This document shows, piece after piece, positions 18,108 through 28,474 of a stretch of DNA of 64,000 nucleotides. The DNA is from Limobrevibacterium gyesilva (GTDB lineage: Bacteria > Pseudomonadota > Alphaproteobacteria > Acetobacterales > Acetobacteraceae). Each line of letters begins with the position of its first letter. The first letter of the stretch is position 1. The stretch is taken from NCBI RefSeq assembly GCF_025989185.1, contig NZ_JAPDNT010000020.1:1-64000 (forward strand), read 5' to 3'. The position numbers were made by a program, and so were the translations under genes. The notes under the pieces are model-generated. The model did no database searches and had not been told where the DNA came from. It saw only the letters and a list, made by a program, of their open reading frames with translations.

Positions 18108-18968
18108 ATGCGGATCACTTCGCTTTGGCGCGATCACGGCGGGCGCTTCTCGGCCCTGAAGGCGACGACGCTGGTGCTGGTGTTGTGGCCGGGGCTGACG
18201 CTGGCCGCGCGCTGGGCCATGCAGGACCTCGGCGGCCGGCCGATCACCGAGGTGATCCATGGCCTTGGCGACTGGACCGTCCGCTTCCTGCTGATCACGC
18301 TTGCGGTCACGCCGGCGCGCGCGGTGCTGGACTGGCCGCGCGTGGTGCTGCTGCGGCGCATGCTCGGCGTCACCACCGCCTGCTATGCCGCCGCGCACCT
18401 GACCCTCTATTGCGTTGACCAGAAATGGCACTTGCTGACGGTCGCCAGCGAGATCGCGCTGCGGTTCTACCTCACCATCGGCTTCGTCGCGATGACCGGG
18501 CTGTTCGTGCTGGCGGCCACGTCGACGGATGGCTGGCAAAAGCGGCTCGGGCGCAACTGGAAGAAGCTGCACCGGGTGGTGTTCGCGCTGGCCGTGCTGG
18601 CGCTGTTCCACTATTTCCTGCAGGCGAAATCCGACGTGACCGCCGCGGTGTTCGCGGCCGGCCTGTACTTCTGGCTGATGCTGTGGCGCCTGGCCCCCAG
18701 ACGGTGGCAGACGAAGCTGTGGCTGCTGCCGGCGCTCGCGGTGGCCGCCGCCGTGCTCACGGCCGGCATCGAGACCGCATGGTACGGGTTGGCGACCGGA
18801 GCGAACGCGCAGCGCGTGCTGCTGGCGAACCTCGATGTCACCTTCGGCCCGCGGCCGGCGGTCGAGGTGCTGCTCGCCGGCGCCGCCGTCTTCGTGCTGG
18901 CCGCCTTGCGCCGGGCATTCCGGCGCCGCCAGCCCACGCTGGTGCGGGCGGCGCGCCGGGCCGCCTGA
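18108..18968 (+). CDS. msrQ: MsrQ/YedZ heme-binding membrane subunit
   Basis: Heme b membrane protein that passes quinol electrons to the periplasmic methionine-sulfoxide reductase MsrP. The 286-residue protein has about six to eight hydrophobic segments. Candidate heme histidines lie in YAAAHLTLYC, KKLHRVVFAL and LALFHYFLQ, and the N-terminal DWTVRFLLITLAVTPAR is family-typical. The C-terminal part is longer than E. coli MsrQ (about 211 residues) by an extra hydrophobic region. No msrP gene is adjacent, so the partner must be elsewhere or absent. Start ATG 18108 follows tgggga. Confidence 0.87.
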   Translation: MRITSLWRDHGGRFSALKATTLVLVLWPGLTLAARWAMQDLGGRPITEVIHGLGDWTVRFLLITLAVTPARAVLDWPRVVLLRRMLGVTTACYAAAHLTLYCVDQKWHLLTVASEIALRFYLTIGFVAMTGLFVLAATSTDGWQKRLGRNWKKLHRVVFALAVLALFHYFLQAKSDVTAAVFAAGLYFWLMLWRLAPRRWQTKLWLLPALAVAAAVLTAGIETAWYGLATGANAQRVLLANLDVTFGPRPAVEVLLAGAAVFVLAALRRAFRRRQPTLVRAARRAA

Positions 18969-18980
18969 TACAAGCGGCCC

Positions 18981-19004
18981 TTGATGATGACCGCTCCATC
19001 ATCA
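18981..19004 (+). terminator. Conserved-loop hairpin after msrQ
   Basis: TGATGATG and CATCATCA pair with a 7-base loop (accgctc), 13 bases after the msrQ stop. It is one of four similar hairpins after plus-strand genes here (see 28473, 32864, 34100). It has no U-run. Confidence 0.5.
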
Positions 19005-19141
19005 GCGGACATCAGCGACGCCCGGCGCTTTCAGTCCGAGCGCCTCAGCCGCATCGAAGGGGTCCAGAACGCCAAGACGGATGTGCCCAGCCAGACGGCA
19101 AGGCAGGCGGTGGCACTGCCGGTATAGGCGTGGCGCAGAAG

Positions 19142-20059
19142 TCAGCGTTTTTGCACCGCCCGGCGAGCATCGCGGAAACGAAGCGCATCGACGAGCAGGG
19201 CGAAGGCTCGCGTGGGTTGTCGGCGGCTTGGGTAATAGAGATGGTAGCCTGAAAAAGACGAACACCAATCGGCAAGGACCCGGATGAGCCGTCCGTCGGC
19301 AAGCTGCGCCCGCACTTGATCCTCGGGCATGTATGCCAGCCCCAACCCGGCCAGCGCCGCGTTCAGTCTCAGGGCGATGTTGTTGAACACCAACTGCCCT
19401 TCGACCCGCACCTTCAGCTCGCGCTCGCCTTTCTTGAACTCCCAGGCGTAGAGCCCGCCATAGGTCGGCAGACGGAGATTGATGCAGCTGTGGTCGGTCA
19501 GGTCCTCCGGCGTCTGCGGCTTTGCCCGTCGGGTGAAATAGGAAGGCGCACCGACGACGGCCATGCGCATGTCCGGCCCGATGCGCACCGCGACCATATC
19601 CCTCGCCACCTGCTCGCCGAGGCGGATGCCGGCGTCATAGCGCGCGGCGACGATATCCGTCAGGCCATAGTCGATGATGACCTCCACGCTGACGTCGGGG
19701 TAGTCAGGCAGGAGCTTCGCCAGGACAGGCCAGAGGATCGCCTCGGCCGCGTGCTCGCCGGTCGTAATGCGGATGGTGCCGGCAGGCCTCTCCCGCAGTT
19801 CGCTCAGCGCGGCCAACGCCGCGTCGATCTCATCGAACCTGGGGCCCACGGTCCGGAGCAGGCGCTCGCCCGCCTCGGTCGGCGCGACGCTGCGTGTGGT
19901 GCGGGTCAGGAGCCTGAGGCCGAGCCGGGCTTCCAGGCCTCGGATGGTGTGGCTCAACGCCGACTGAGAGACGCCGAGCTTGGCGGCTGCCCTGGTAAAA
20001 CTCCGCTCCCTCGCGACCGCAAGGAAGGCGAGGAGGTCGTTCACGTTTTCCCGGACCAT
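19142..20059 (-). CDS. LysR-family transcriptional regulator
   Basis: 305-residue LysR regulator. The N-terminal HTH is FLAVARERSFTRAAAKLGVSQSALSHTIRGLE in two overlapping segments (about residues 10-42), followed by the effector-binding domain (residues 90-300). It diverges from the cupin and aldo-keto reductase genes, the usual position for a LysR controlling its neighbours. The 134-base region between them is clearly AT-richer than the surroundings and contains a dyad. The three-gene cassette may have been acquired together; this is inference from the composition change. Confidence 0.93.
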   Translation of the reverse strand: MVRENVNDLLAFLAVARERSFTRAAAKLGVSQSALSHTIRGLEARLGLRLLTRTTRSVAPTEAGERLLRTVGPRFDEIDAALAALSELRERPAGTIRITTGEHAAEAILWPVLAKLLPDYPDVSVEVIIDYGLTDIVAARYDAGIRLGEQVARDMVAVRIGPDMRMAVVGAPSYFTRRAKPQTPEDLTDHSCINLRLPTYGGLYAWEFKKGERELKVRVEGQLVFNNIALRLNAALAGLGLAYMPEDQVRAQLADGRLIRVLADWCSSFSGYHLYYPSRRQPTRAFALLVDALRFRDARRAVQKR

Positions 20060-20082
20060 TCGTGAATCTGTCTCATAGGTCT

Positions 20083-20108
20083 ATGCGCATTTTGTCATCT
20101 AATCGCAT
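20083..20108. promoter_or_regulatory. Candidate LysR operator in the AT-rich divergent region
   Basis: ATGCGCATT (20083-20091) and AATCGCAT (20101-20108) form an interrupted dyad with one unpaired base, of the ATT-N-AAT kind seen at LysR sites. It lies 24 bases upstream of the lysR start and 86 bases before the cupin start. Confidence 0.45.
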
Positions 20109-20193
20109 ATCGCCGGAAATGCTAAATAGCGATCCACCCGCTGATGGAAAATCAGAAGTCCATCCAGAGCTCAGAGACGCAATAGGGTAGAAA

Positions 20194-20589
20194 ATGGAAA
20201 TAAAGAGAAGTGGTTCACGTCCTTCAGACAAAGGACCGGCGGAGTATTTTACCGGAGCGGTGCGTATTGATCCGCTGTTCAGCCCGCCCGATCCGGCCCG
20301 TGTTGCGGGCGCCCTGGTCACCTTCGAGCCCGGCGCGCGCACGGCGTGGCATACCCATCCGTTCGGTCAGACCCTGATCGTCACGTCCGGCTGCGGCTGG
20401 GCCCAACGCGAAGGCGGGTCAATCGAGGAAATCCGGCCGGGTGACGTGGTCTGGTTTGCGCCCGGCGAGAAGCATTGGCACGGGGCGACGGCGACCACGG
20501 CCATGAGCCATATCGCCATCCAGGAGAAGCTCAACGGCTCGGCCGTCGACTGGATGGAAAAGGTCAGCGACGAACAATACCGATCCTGA
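20194..20589 (+). CDS. Cupin protein resembling cupin-type (R)-hydroxynitrile lyases
   Basis: 131-residue single-domain cupin, cytoplasmic. His53, His55, Gln59 and His94 (in [10 protein letters not shown] and GEKHWHG) form a complete metal site. His106, together with Ala40, Val42 and Gln110, occupies the positions I recall for the manganese-dependent hydroxynitrile lyase of Granulicella tundricola, and the termini MEIKRSGS and [12 protein letters not shown] match that family. It could cleave cyanohydrins, but many such cupins have unknown natural substrates. It sits between a divergent LysR and an aldo-keto reductase. Confidence 0.85.
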   Translation: MEIKRSGSRPSDKGPAEYFTGAVRIDPLFSPPDPARVAGALVTFEPGARTAWHTHPFGQTLIVTSGCGWAQREGGSIEEIRPGDVVWFAPGEKHWHGATATTAMSHIAIQEKLNGSAVDWMEKVSDEQYRS

Positions 20590-20600
20590 CGTCCCACTGA

Positions 20601-21614
<1,014 letters not shown>

Positions 21615-21709
21615 CCGCAGAAGAGGAGGCCGACGTTCAGAGAATGAGAGTTGCGAGCCGCCCATGGGCAGCTTCGCCTTTGGTCAGTTGTTGCATGCCT
21701 GAAGACCGG

Positions 21710-21740
21710 TGCCAGGGCCGATTCTTCACGACCCCTGGCA
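21710..21740. terminator. Hairpin between convergent aldo/keto reductase and bcp genes
   Basis: TGCCAGGG (21710-21717) pairs perfectly with CCCTGGCA (21733-21740) across a 15-base loop, 11 bases from the bcp stop. It may stop both transcripts. Weak, since no U-run is obvious. Confidence 0.35.
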
Positions 21741-21750
21741 TGATGCCGCG

Positions 21751-22233
21751 CTATTTCAGCGCCTGGGCGGCCGCCATCACCTCCTTGGCGTGGCCGGGCA
21801 CCTTCACCTTGCGCCAGATCCTGGCGATGCGGCCCTGCGCGTCGATCAGGAAGGTCGCGCGGTCCATGCCCATGTATTTCCGGCCGTACATCGATTTCTC
21901 GACCCACACGCCATAGGATTCGGCAACCCCGGCGATCTCGTCGGAGGCCAGCGGGAAGGTGAGCCCGTATTTCTCCGCGAACTTCTCCAGCGCCTTCATC
22001 TTGTCCTTGGACACGCCGATGACGTCGATTCCGATCCTGCCGAGCTGCGGCAGCGCCTCCTGGAAGGCGCAGGCTTCCTTGGTGCAGCCGGGGGTGTCGG
22101 CGCGGGGGTAGAAATACAGGACGAACGGCTTGCCCTTCAGCGCCTTGAGGCTGACGGTCCGCTCGCCGGTCGCCGGCATGGTGAAGGCGGGCGCCTGGTC
22201 CCCCTCCGCCAGCTCGATCGCCGTTTCGCTCAT
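21751..22233 (-). CDS. bcp: Thioredoxin-dependent thiol peroxidase (BCP-type peroxiredoxin)
   Basis: Reduces hydrogen peroxide and organic hydroperoxides using thioredoxin. The 160-residue peroxiredoxin Q/BCP has the peroxidatic Cys50 and resolving Cys55 in ADTPGCTKEACAF, FYPRADTPGC, and the conserved C-terminal half. Its start overlaps the stop of glnE by ATGA, so it is translated from the glnE mRNA. This pairing is common in related genomes. Confidence 0.95.
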   Translation of the reverse strand: MSETAIELAEGDQAPAFTMPATGERTVSLKALKGKPFVLYFYPRADTPGCTKEACAFQEALPQLGRIGIDVIGVSKDKMKALEKFAEKYGLTFPLASDEIAGVAESYGVWVEKSMYGRKYMGMDRATFLIDAQGRIARIWRKVKVPGHAKEVMAAAQALK

Positions 22234-25178
22234 ATCTCGATCTCCCCCACATGCCGGATGAAGGTCGCGCGGACATCCCGCGCGACCGCGTCCAAGGTGG
22301 CGTGCAGCCCGGGCAAGTCAACCGCATCGGCGCCGGCCGCCTGCGCCGCCCGCAGCAGGGCGGCGGCGGCGGCATCGGACAGCTTCTCGGCCGGCGCGCG
22401 GCCATAGGTGATGCGCAACAGCCCCTGCACCGTCCGCCACAGCCGGTCCGCCCTGGTCAGCAACGCCGCATCCGCCTCCGGCAGGAATCCCGCCTTGGCC
22501 AGCCGCGCCAGCGCCTCGCGCGTGGTGGTGCTGGGAAGCTCCGCAAGCGCCGCGGCGTGCACGAGCTGCAGGGTCTGGGCCACGAACTCCACCTCGATCT
22601 GCCCGCCCGGCCGCAGCTTCACGTCCCACGGCCCGGATGGCGGCAAGTCGCGCAGCAGCCTCGCGCGCATCGCCGCGGCGTCCGCGCGGATCTGCTTCGG
22701 GTCGCCGGCGGAGGCCAGGGCCTTGCGGATCGCCGCCTCGATGCGCCGGCGCAGCCGCGGCGGCCCGGCGACCACGCGCGCCCGCGTCAGCGCCATGCGC
22801 TCCCAGGTCCAGGCATCCTCGGCGTGGTAGCGCTCGAAGCCCGACAGCGAGACCGCAACCGGCCCCTTGTTGCCGGAGGGGCGCAGCCGCATGTCCACGG
22901 CGAACATCGGCCCCTCCGCGTCGGGGGCGGTGACGGCGGCGATGTAGGCGTGCACGGCGCGGATGAACCACTGGCTGGCGGGAAGCCGGCGCGGGCCGAC
23001 ACTCTCATGCCTGCGTTCCGGATGGTCGTAGATCAGCATAAGGTCCAGGTCGGAGCCCGCCATCATCTCGCGGCTGCCGGCCTTGCCCAGCAGCACCACG
23101 GCCATCGTGCCGCCGGGAACCCGCCCGTAACGTTCGGCGAAATCGTCCAGCGCCCGCGGCAGCAGCATGGCCAGCGCCGCGTCGGCCAGGGCGGTGCGCG
23201 CGAGGCCGGCGGCGTCGATATCCATGCGCCCTTCCATGGTCGCCACCGAGATCGAGAACTCCTCCTCGCGCACGGTGGTGCGGATGATGGTGATCGCGTC
23301 CTCCAGCGTCCGCGCGTCGGCCAGGCGGCTGCGCAGCAGGCGGTCGCAATCCGGCTGCGCTTCCGGCGACAGCAGGCCCTCCAGCGCCGACGGCGTTCGC
23401 GCCAGGTGGTCGGCGAGCGAGGGCGAAGCGCCGAGCACCGCGGCCACCCGGTCCATCAGCGACGGGTTGCGCTGGAACAGCGACAGCAATTGCACACCGG
23501 CCGGCAGCCGGCCCAGGAAGGCGTCGAACCGGGCGAACGCGGCATCGGGCTGCGCCTGGCGCGACAGCGCGACCAGCAGGCGCGGCAGCACCGTGTTCAT
23601 CAGCTCGCGCGCCCGCAGCGAGCGCAGCGCCCTCGCCCGTCCCGCCTGCCAGCTTCGCACCGCGGCAATGACGGCGGCCGGATTGTCGTATCCCATGCCC
23701 CGCAGGGCCACGACGGTCGCCTCCGGCAGGTCGCCGACGCCACGGAAATCGAGCGCCGGCGGCGCGCCGTTCTGATCCTCCTCGGGCACGTCCTCGAACA
23801 CTTCGCCATAGCGCGCCTGGACCCGCATCAGATGCCGCAGCAGCACCGTGGCGAAGGCATCGGCGCTCGCGTAACCCATGAACACGGCGAAGCGCTCCAT
23901 CTGGTCGGGGCTGTCCGGCAGCACGTGGGTCTGCCGATCGGCGACCATCTGCAGCCGGTGCTCCACCCGGCGCAGGAAGCGATAGGCGCTGGCCAGCTCG
24001 CCGGCGGCGCGGCGGGACAGGTGGCCGCCCCGCGCCAGCAGCCGCAGCGCCTCCAGCGTGCGCGGCGTGCGCAGCGTCGGGTCGCGGCCGCCCCAGACCA
24101 GTTGCAGCGTCTGCGCCAGGAACTCGATCTCGCGGATGCCGCCACGGCCCAGCTTGACGTTGTGGCCGAGGATGCGCGTGGCGGCATGGGTGTGCGCGCC
24201 GAGCGCGGTTCCCTTGTGCTCGTCGATGCGCCGCTTCATCGCGTGGATGTCGGCGACCGCGGCGAAATCGAGGTGCCGGCGCCAGACGAAGGGACGGATC
24301 GCGTCGAGGAACTCGGCCCCGAGCGCGATGTCTCCGGCCACCGGGCGCGCCTTCAGCATGGCCGCGCGCTCCCAGTTCTGGCCCATGCTTTCGTAATAGG
24401 CGATGGCGGCCGGCAGGGCGATGCAGGGCGGGGTCGCCGCCGGGTCTGGGCGCAGCCGCAGGTCGGTGCGGAACACGTAGCCGTCGGCGTCGCGGGTCTC
24501 CATCAATCCCACAAGGCCGCGAGCGATCCGTGTAAAGAACGCACCGGCGGAATCGCCGTGGTAGATACCCGATTCCGGATCCTGCAGCAGGATGAGGTCG
24601 ACATCGCTGGAATAGTTCAACTCGCGGGCGCCGAGCTTGCCCATGCCCAACACCGTGAAGCCCGATCCGCGTGCCGGATCGTCAGGATTCGGCAGCCGCA
24701 ACTCCCCGCTGTCATGCCCGGCCCGCAGCAGATGCGCGACCGACAGCCGCAATGCCGCCTCGGCCAGATCCGTCAGCGCCGCCGTGACCCGGTCGAGCTG
24801 CCAGATGCCGCCGATATCGGCGATGGCCGTGGCCAGGGCGACGATGCGCTTGGCCTGGCGGAGTGCGGCGGCCACCCGCGCGCGCGGCGCCGTGGGCGGC
24901 ACCGCGGCCAATGCGGCCATCGCCCGTTCGACCGCGACGCCGGGCCCCGCCTGCGCCACGAGCCGGACCGTCGCCACCTCCCGCGCCGCCAGTTCGGCGA
25001 GGAACGGGCTGTTGCCGCCGAGGCTGCGCAGCAACGCGCCGCCGGCGCCGCGCGCGAACCGCGCCTCGGTGCGGCCGAGGCTTTCGTAATGCTCGCGCAA
25101 CCGCCCGGCGGCCTCGGCATCGGCCGGGAGGGGCCAGGTGGCGGGGAGGGTGAAGCGCTTTTCAAGGGTCGTGACCAT
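22230..25178 (-). CDS. glnE: Bifunctional glutamine synthetase adenylyltransferase/deadenylyltransferase
   Basis: Controls glutamine synthetase by adding AMP under nitrogen excess and removing it under limitation, in response to PII. The 982 residues hold two nucleotidyltransferase domains. The first has LNYSSDVDLILLQD (deadenylylation half, about residue 190). The second has MMAGSDLDLMLIYDHPE (adenylylation half, about residue 710). Two GlnE helical domains follow, with GQIEVEFVAQTLQL. Length is normal. It diverges from the AsmA-like gene with only 17 bases between starts, so the promoters must overlap coding sequence. Confidence 0.97.
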   Translation of the reverse strand: MVTTLEKRFTLPATWPLPADAEAAGRLREHYESLGRTEARFARGAGGALLRSLGGNSPFLAELAAREVATVRLVAQAGPGVAVERAMAALAAVPPTAPRARVAAALRQAKRIVALATAIADIGGIWQLDRVTAALTDLAEAALRLSVAHLLRAGHDSGELRLPNPDDPARGSGFTVLGMGKLGARELNYSSDVDLILLQDPESGIYHGDSAGAFFTRIARGLVGLMETRDADGYVFRTDLRLRPDPAATPPCIALPAAIAYYESMGQNWERAAMLKARPVAGDIALGAEFLDAIRPFVWRRHLDFAAVADIHAMKRRIDEHKGTALGAHTHAATRILGHNVKLGRGGIREIEFLAQTLQLVWGGRDPTLRTPRTLEALRLLARGGHLSRRAAGELASAYRFLRRVEHRLQMVADRQTHVLPDSPDQMERFAVFMGYASADAFATVLLRHLMRVQARYGEVFEDVPEEDQNGAPPALDFRGVGDLPEATVVALRGMGYDNPAAVIAAVRSWQAGRARALRSLRARELMNTVLPRLLVALSRQAQPDAAFARFDAFLGRLPAGVQLLSLFQRNPSLMDRVAAVLGASPSLADHLARTPSALEGLLSPEAQPDCDRLLRSRLADARTLEDAITIIRTTVREEEFSISVATMEGRMDIDAAGLARTALADAALAMLLPRALDDFAERYGRVPGGTMAVVLLGKAGSREMMAGSDLDLMLIYDHPERRHESVGPRRLPASQWFIRAVHAYIAAVTAPDAEGPMFAVDMRLRPSGNKGPVAVSLSGFERYHAEDAWTWERMALTRARVVAGPPRLRRRIEAAIRKALASAGDPKQIRADAAAMRARLLRDLPPSGPWDVKLRPGGQIEVEFVAQTLQLVHAAALAELPSTTTREALARLAKAGFLPEADAALLTRADRLWRTVQGLLRITYGRAPAEKLSDAAAAALLRAAQAAGADAVDLPGLHATLDAVARDVRATFIRHVGEIEI

Positions 25179-25195
25179 GATCCGGCAGGCTGGCC

Positions 25196-28100
25196 GTGAG
25201 GGCGCTCGCCGGTCAAGCGGTGCTGCGCACCGGGCGGCTGCTGCACCGCATCCTGCAACTGCTGGTGGCGCTGATCGTGCTCGCCGCCTTCGGCGTCGGC
25301 GTACTGACGTGGCGGCTGTCGAGCGGGCCGCTGGAGCTGTCCTGGCTGACGCGCCGCCTGGAAGCCGCGGCCAACGCGGATGGCGGCCCTACCCGCCTCG
25401 TTATCGGCTCCGCGGCGCTGGCATGGGAGGGATTCAGCCGCGGCGTCGACCGGCCGCTGGACATCCTGCTGACCGATATCGCGGCGACCGACGCGCAAGG
25501 CGGCCGCATCGCCCGCATTCCACGCGCGGAGGTCTCGCTGTCCGTGGGCTCGCTGCTGCTCGGGCGGGTGGTGCCGCGCGCGATCGAGGTCGAGGGCCTC
25601 CGCGTGCGCGTGCTGCGTGCGGCCGATGGCAGGGTGACGCTCGATCTCGGCAGCCTGACCGACGCGGCCACGGACAACGCCACCGACCAACCGCCCCCGG
25701 CCGGGCCGTCCGCCGCCGACGTCGTGGCCAGCGCGCTCGCCGAATTGTCGCGGCCACGCCAGTCCGATTTCGCCGCCAGCGGGTCCCGCTGGAGCCAGTT
25801 GCAGCGCTTTCGCATCCGCGATGCGGCGATGACCGTGGTCGATCGCCAGCTCGGCGTGCAGTGGCGGGCGCCGTATATCGACCTCGACGTGCTGCGCCGC
25901 CGGCGCGGCGGGGCCGACGGGACCGCCGTCATCGGCCTCGCCCTCGCCGACCAGACCGCGCAACTCACCCTGCGAGCCGCGCTGCCGGGCAATGGCGGCA
26001 GCATCGCGGTCAGCGGGGAGTTGACGCAGATCCGGCCCGCCGCGCTTGCCGCCGCCGCCCCTGCCCTGGCCGACCTGGCGGCGCTCGATGTCCCGGTGGT
26101 GCTGACCGGCTCGGCCGAGATCGGCGCCGATCTCGCGCTCGCGGGGGCCAGGTTGCAGGCGCGCCTGGGCAAGGGTGCGATCCGCATCGGGCGCGGCCAG
26201 GTGTCGCTGGTCGGCGCCACGGTCGATCTCGCCGGTTCGCTGTCGGCGCTGGAGGCCCGGCTGGTGCGCGCCGAGGTGGTCCCGCGCGAGGACGGGCCCG
26301 TCAGCGTGCTCACGGGCCAGGTCAAGGCCGAACGTGCGGGCGGGCAGGTGCGTGCGACGGTAGGTGTGGAACTGGACCAGGTCGCCTTCGCCGATCTTGC
26401 GACGCTATGGCCGGACGGCATCGGCGGCCCCGGCACCAAGCCGTGGATCACCACCAACATCACCGCGGGCATCGCCCGCAACGGCCGCGTGGAGCTTTCG
26501 CTCACCGCGCCCGAGGATCTCTCCGATGCCGAATTGACCGCGATATCCGGCGGCATCGAGGGCCATGACGTGACCGTGCACTGGCTGCGCCCCGTGCCGC
26601 CGATCGAGCATGGCGAGGCGTACCTGTCGTTCCGCACCCCGGACCTGATCGAGATCGCCGTCCAGTCCGGCCGGCAGGCTGGCGGCGCGCGGGGCGGGAT
26701 CGCCCTTCAGGCCGGCAGCGTGCGCCTGTCCGGCCTTGCCGCGCACGACCAGTTCGCGGATATCGAGGGCGACATGTCAGGGCCGGTGTCCGACGTTCTC
26801 GCTTTGCTGCGCCACCCCAAGCTGCGGCTGCTCGACCGGCACCCGATCGAGATGCGCGACCCTGCGGGTCAGTTCGCGGGCCATCTCACCGTCACCCGCC
26901 TGCCGCTGCAGGACGACGTATCGATCGATGATCTGCGCATCGCCGCCACCGCGCGCCTGCGCAACCTGCATCTGGGCGGCGTCGCGGTCGGCCGCGACCT
27001 TGACAACGGAACCCTGGAGCTGCGGGCCAGCAACGACGACCTGAAGATCACCGGCACCGGCGACATCGCCGGCATCCCCACGAAATATCAGGTGGAGATG
27101 GATTTCCGCAGCGGGCCGCCGTCGCAGGTCCTGCAGAAGGTGTCGGTTTCCGGCACCGTCGATGCCCGCCAGGCGGAGGCGGCGGGGCTGGCGACCGGCG
27201 GCCTGGTCTCGGGCTCGGCCGCGGTGCAGGCGAACGTGCAGGCGCGCCGCGACGGCCGCGGCGAAATAACCGTGCGGGCCGATCTCGCCGGCACGACGAT
27301 GCAGCTGGCCCGCCTCAACTGGAAGAAGCCCGCCGGCCGCCCGGCCTCGGCCGACATGCACGTGGTCCTGGCCGGTGACCGGCTGGCCGCGATCGACCGG
27401 CTGCAGATCCAGGGCGAAGGCATCGATCTCGACGCCCGCATCGAGTTCGCCGACGGCAAGCCCGTACGCGCCCGCCTGCCACGGCTGGTGTTGGGCAAGA
27501 CGACGGACCTGCAGGGGGATGTCCGCTGGCCCGCCCGCCCCGGCGCGCCCTGGATGATCAGCGCCTCCGGCCCCAGCCTGGATGTGTCGTCCCAGTTCGA
27601 GCGGCACGCCAGCACGCCGCCCAAGCCCGCCGATTCGCAGCCGGGGCCGCCCTGGTCGCTGGATGCGCAGTTCGACCGGGTGGTGCTCGGCGACGGCCGC
27701 ACCCTGTCGGGCGTCGTCGTGGCCGCCGACAACGACGGCCGCATCACCCGTCAGGCCTCGGTGAGCGGCCGCACCGCGGCAGCGCCGTTCGATCTGTCCA
27801 TCACGCCGGCCCCCGGAGGCCGCCATCTGTCCGGCACCACGAAGGACGCCGGCGGTCTGCTGCGGGCGCTGGATGTCGTCGACAGCATGCAAGGCGGGCT
27901 GATGACGCTGTCCGGCAGCTACGACGATGCCAGGCCGGACAATCCGCTGTCCGGGACGGCGGAGATCACCGATTTCCACATGCGCAAGGCGCCGGCGCTG
28001 GCGAAGCTGCTGCAGGCCATGACGCTGTATGGCCTCGTCGCCGCGGTGCAAGGGCCAGGCCTCGGCTTCGACCATCTGGTGGCGCCATTCCGGCTGGTCG

Positions 28101-28474
28101 GGGACAACCTGGAACTGAACGATGCCCGTGCCTTCAACCCGTCCTTGGGCATGACGGCAAAAGGGCGGCTGGACCTGGCCAAGGAAAGCTGTGACGTCCA
28201 GGGCACCATCGTGCCCGCCTATTTCTTCAACACCCTGCTGGGCCACATCCCCCTGGTCGGGCGGCTGTTCAGCCCCGAACGCGGCGGTGGCCTGTTCGCC
28301 GCGACCTACACGGTGCAAGGGAACTGCAACGACCCGTCCGTGACGGTGAACCCGCTGGCGGCGCTGACGCCGGGATTCCTGCGCGGCATCTTCGGGATCT
28401 TCGACCAACCGGCCGGCAGCAAATCCCCGGCCGCGGTCCCCCCGGCGGACAACAAGCAGGGGAGCCGGAACTGA
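25196..28474 (+). CDS. AsmA-like / YhdP-type envelope protein (DUF3971, AsmA_2)
   Basis: 1092-residue inner-membrane-anchored, mostly periplasmic protein. One N-terminal hydrophobic segment (residues 18-38) is followed by a long beta-rich region. The AsmA_2 C-terminus includes APALAKLLQAMTLYGLVAAV, PAYFFNTLLGHIPLVGRLF and TYTVQGNCNDPSVTVNPL. YhdP/AsmA relatives form bridge-like lipid-transfer proteins between inner and outer membrane. The proposed start is GTG 25196; there is little room for anything longer because glnE diverges at 25178. A 23-base-pair hairpin begins at its stop codon. Confidence 0.88.
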   Translation: MRALAGQAVLRTGRLLHRILQLLVALIVLAAFGVGVLTWRLSSGPLELSWLTRRLEAAANADGGPTRLVIGSAALAWEGFSRGVDRPLDILLTDIAATDAQGGRIARIPRAEVSLSVGSLLLGRVVPRAIEVEGLRVRVLRAADGRVTLDLGSLTDAATDNATDQPPPAGPSAADVVASALAELSRPRQSDFAASGSRWSQLQRFRIRDAAMTVVDRQLGVQWRAPYIDLDVLRRRRGGADGTAVIGLALADQTAQLTLRAALPGNGGSIAVSGELTQIRPAALAAAAPALADLAALDVPVVLTGSAEIGADLALAGARLQARLGKGAIRIGRGQVSLVGATVDLAGSLSALEARLVRAEVVPREDGPVSVLTGQVKAERAGGQVRATVGVELDQVAFADLATLWPDGIGGPGTKPWITTNITAGIARNGRVELSLTAPEDLSDAELTAISGGIEGHDVTVHWLRPVPPIEHGEAYLSFRTPDLIEIAVQSGRQAGGARGGIALQAGSVRLSGLAAHDQFADIEGDMSGPVSDVLALLRHPKLRLLDRHPIEMRDPAGQFAGHLTVTRLPLQDDVSIDDLRIAATARLRNLHLGGVAVGRDLDNGTLELRASNDDLKITGTGDIAGIPTKYQVEMDFRSGPPSQVLQKVSVSGTVDARQAEAAGLATGGLVSGSAAVQANVQARRDGRGEITVRADLAGTTMQLARLNWKKPAGRPASADMHVVLAGDRLAAIDRLQIQGEGIDLDARIEFADGKPVRARLPRLVLGKTTDLQGDVRWPARPGAPWMISASGPSLDVSSQFERHASTPPKPADSQPGPPWSLDAQFDRVVLGDGRTLSGVVVAADNDGRITRQASVSGRTAAAPFDLSITPAPGGRHLSGTTKDAGGLLRALDVVDSMQGGLMTLSGSYDDARPDNPLSGTAEITDFHMRKAPALAKLLQAMTLYGLVAAVQGPGLGFDHLVAPFRLVGDNLELNDARAFNPSLGMTAKGRLDLAKESCDVQGTIVPAYFFNTLLGHIPLVGRLFSPERGGGLFAATYTVQGNCNDPSVTVNPLAALTPGFLRGIFGIFDQPAGSKSPAAVPPADNKQGSRN

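Noticed and set aside
19002-19141. Minus-strand frame ending GLKAPGVADVR after lysR
   Set aside because: Looks faintly like a protein C-terminus but has no start outside lysR; probably read-through or a remnant, not supportable as a gene.
22251-25199. 982-codon plus-strand open frame opposite glnE
   Set aside because: The minus strand carries all GlnE motifs; the plus translation has no recognisable motif and the Gln/Arg/His bias of an antisense frame.
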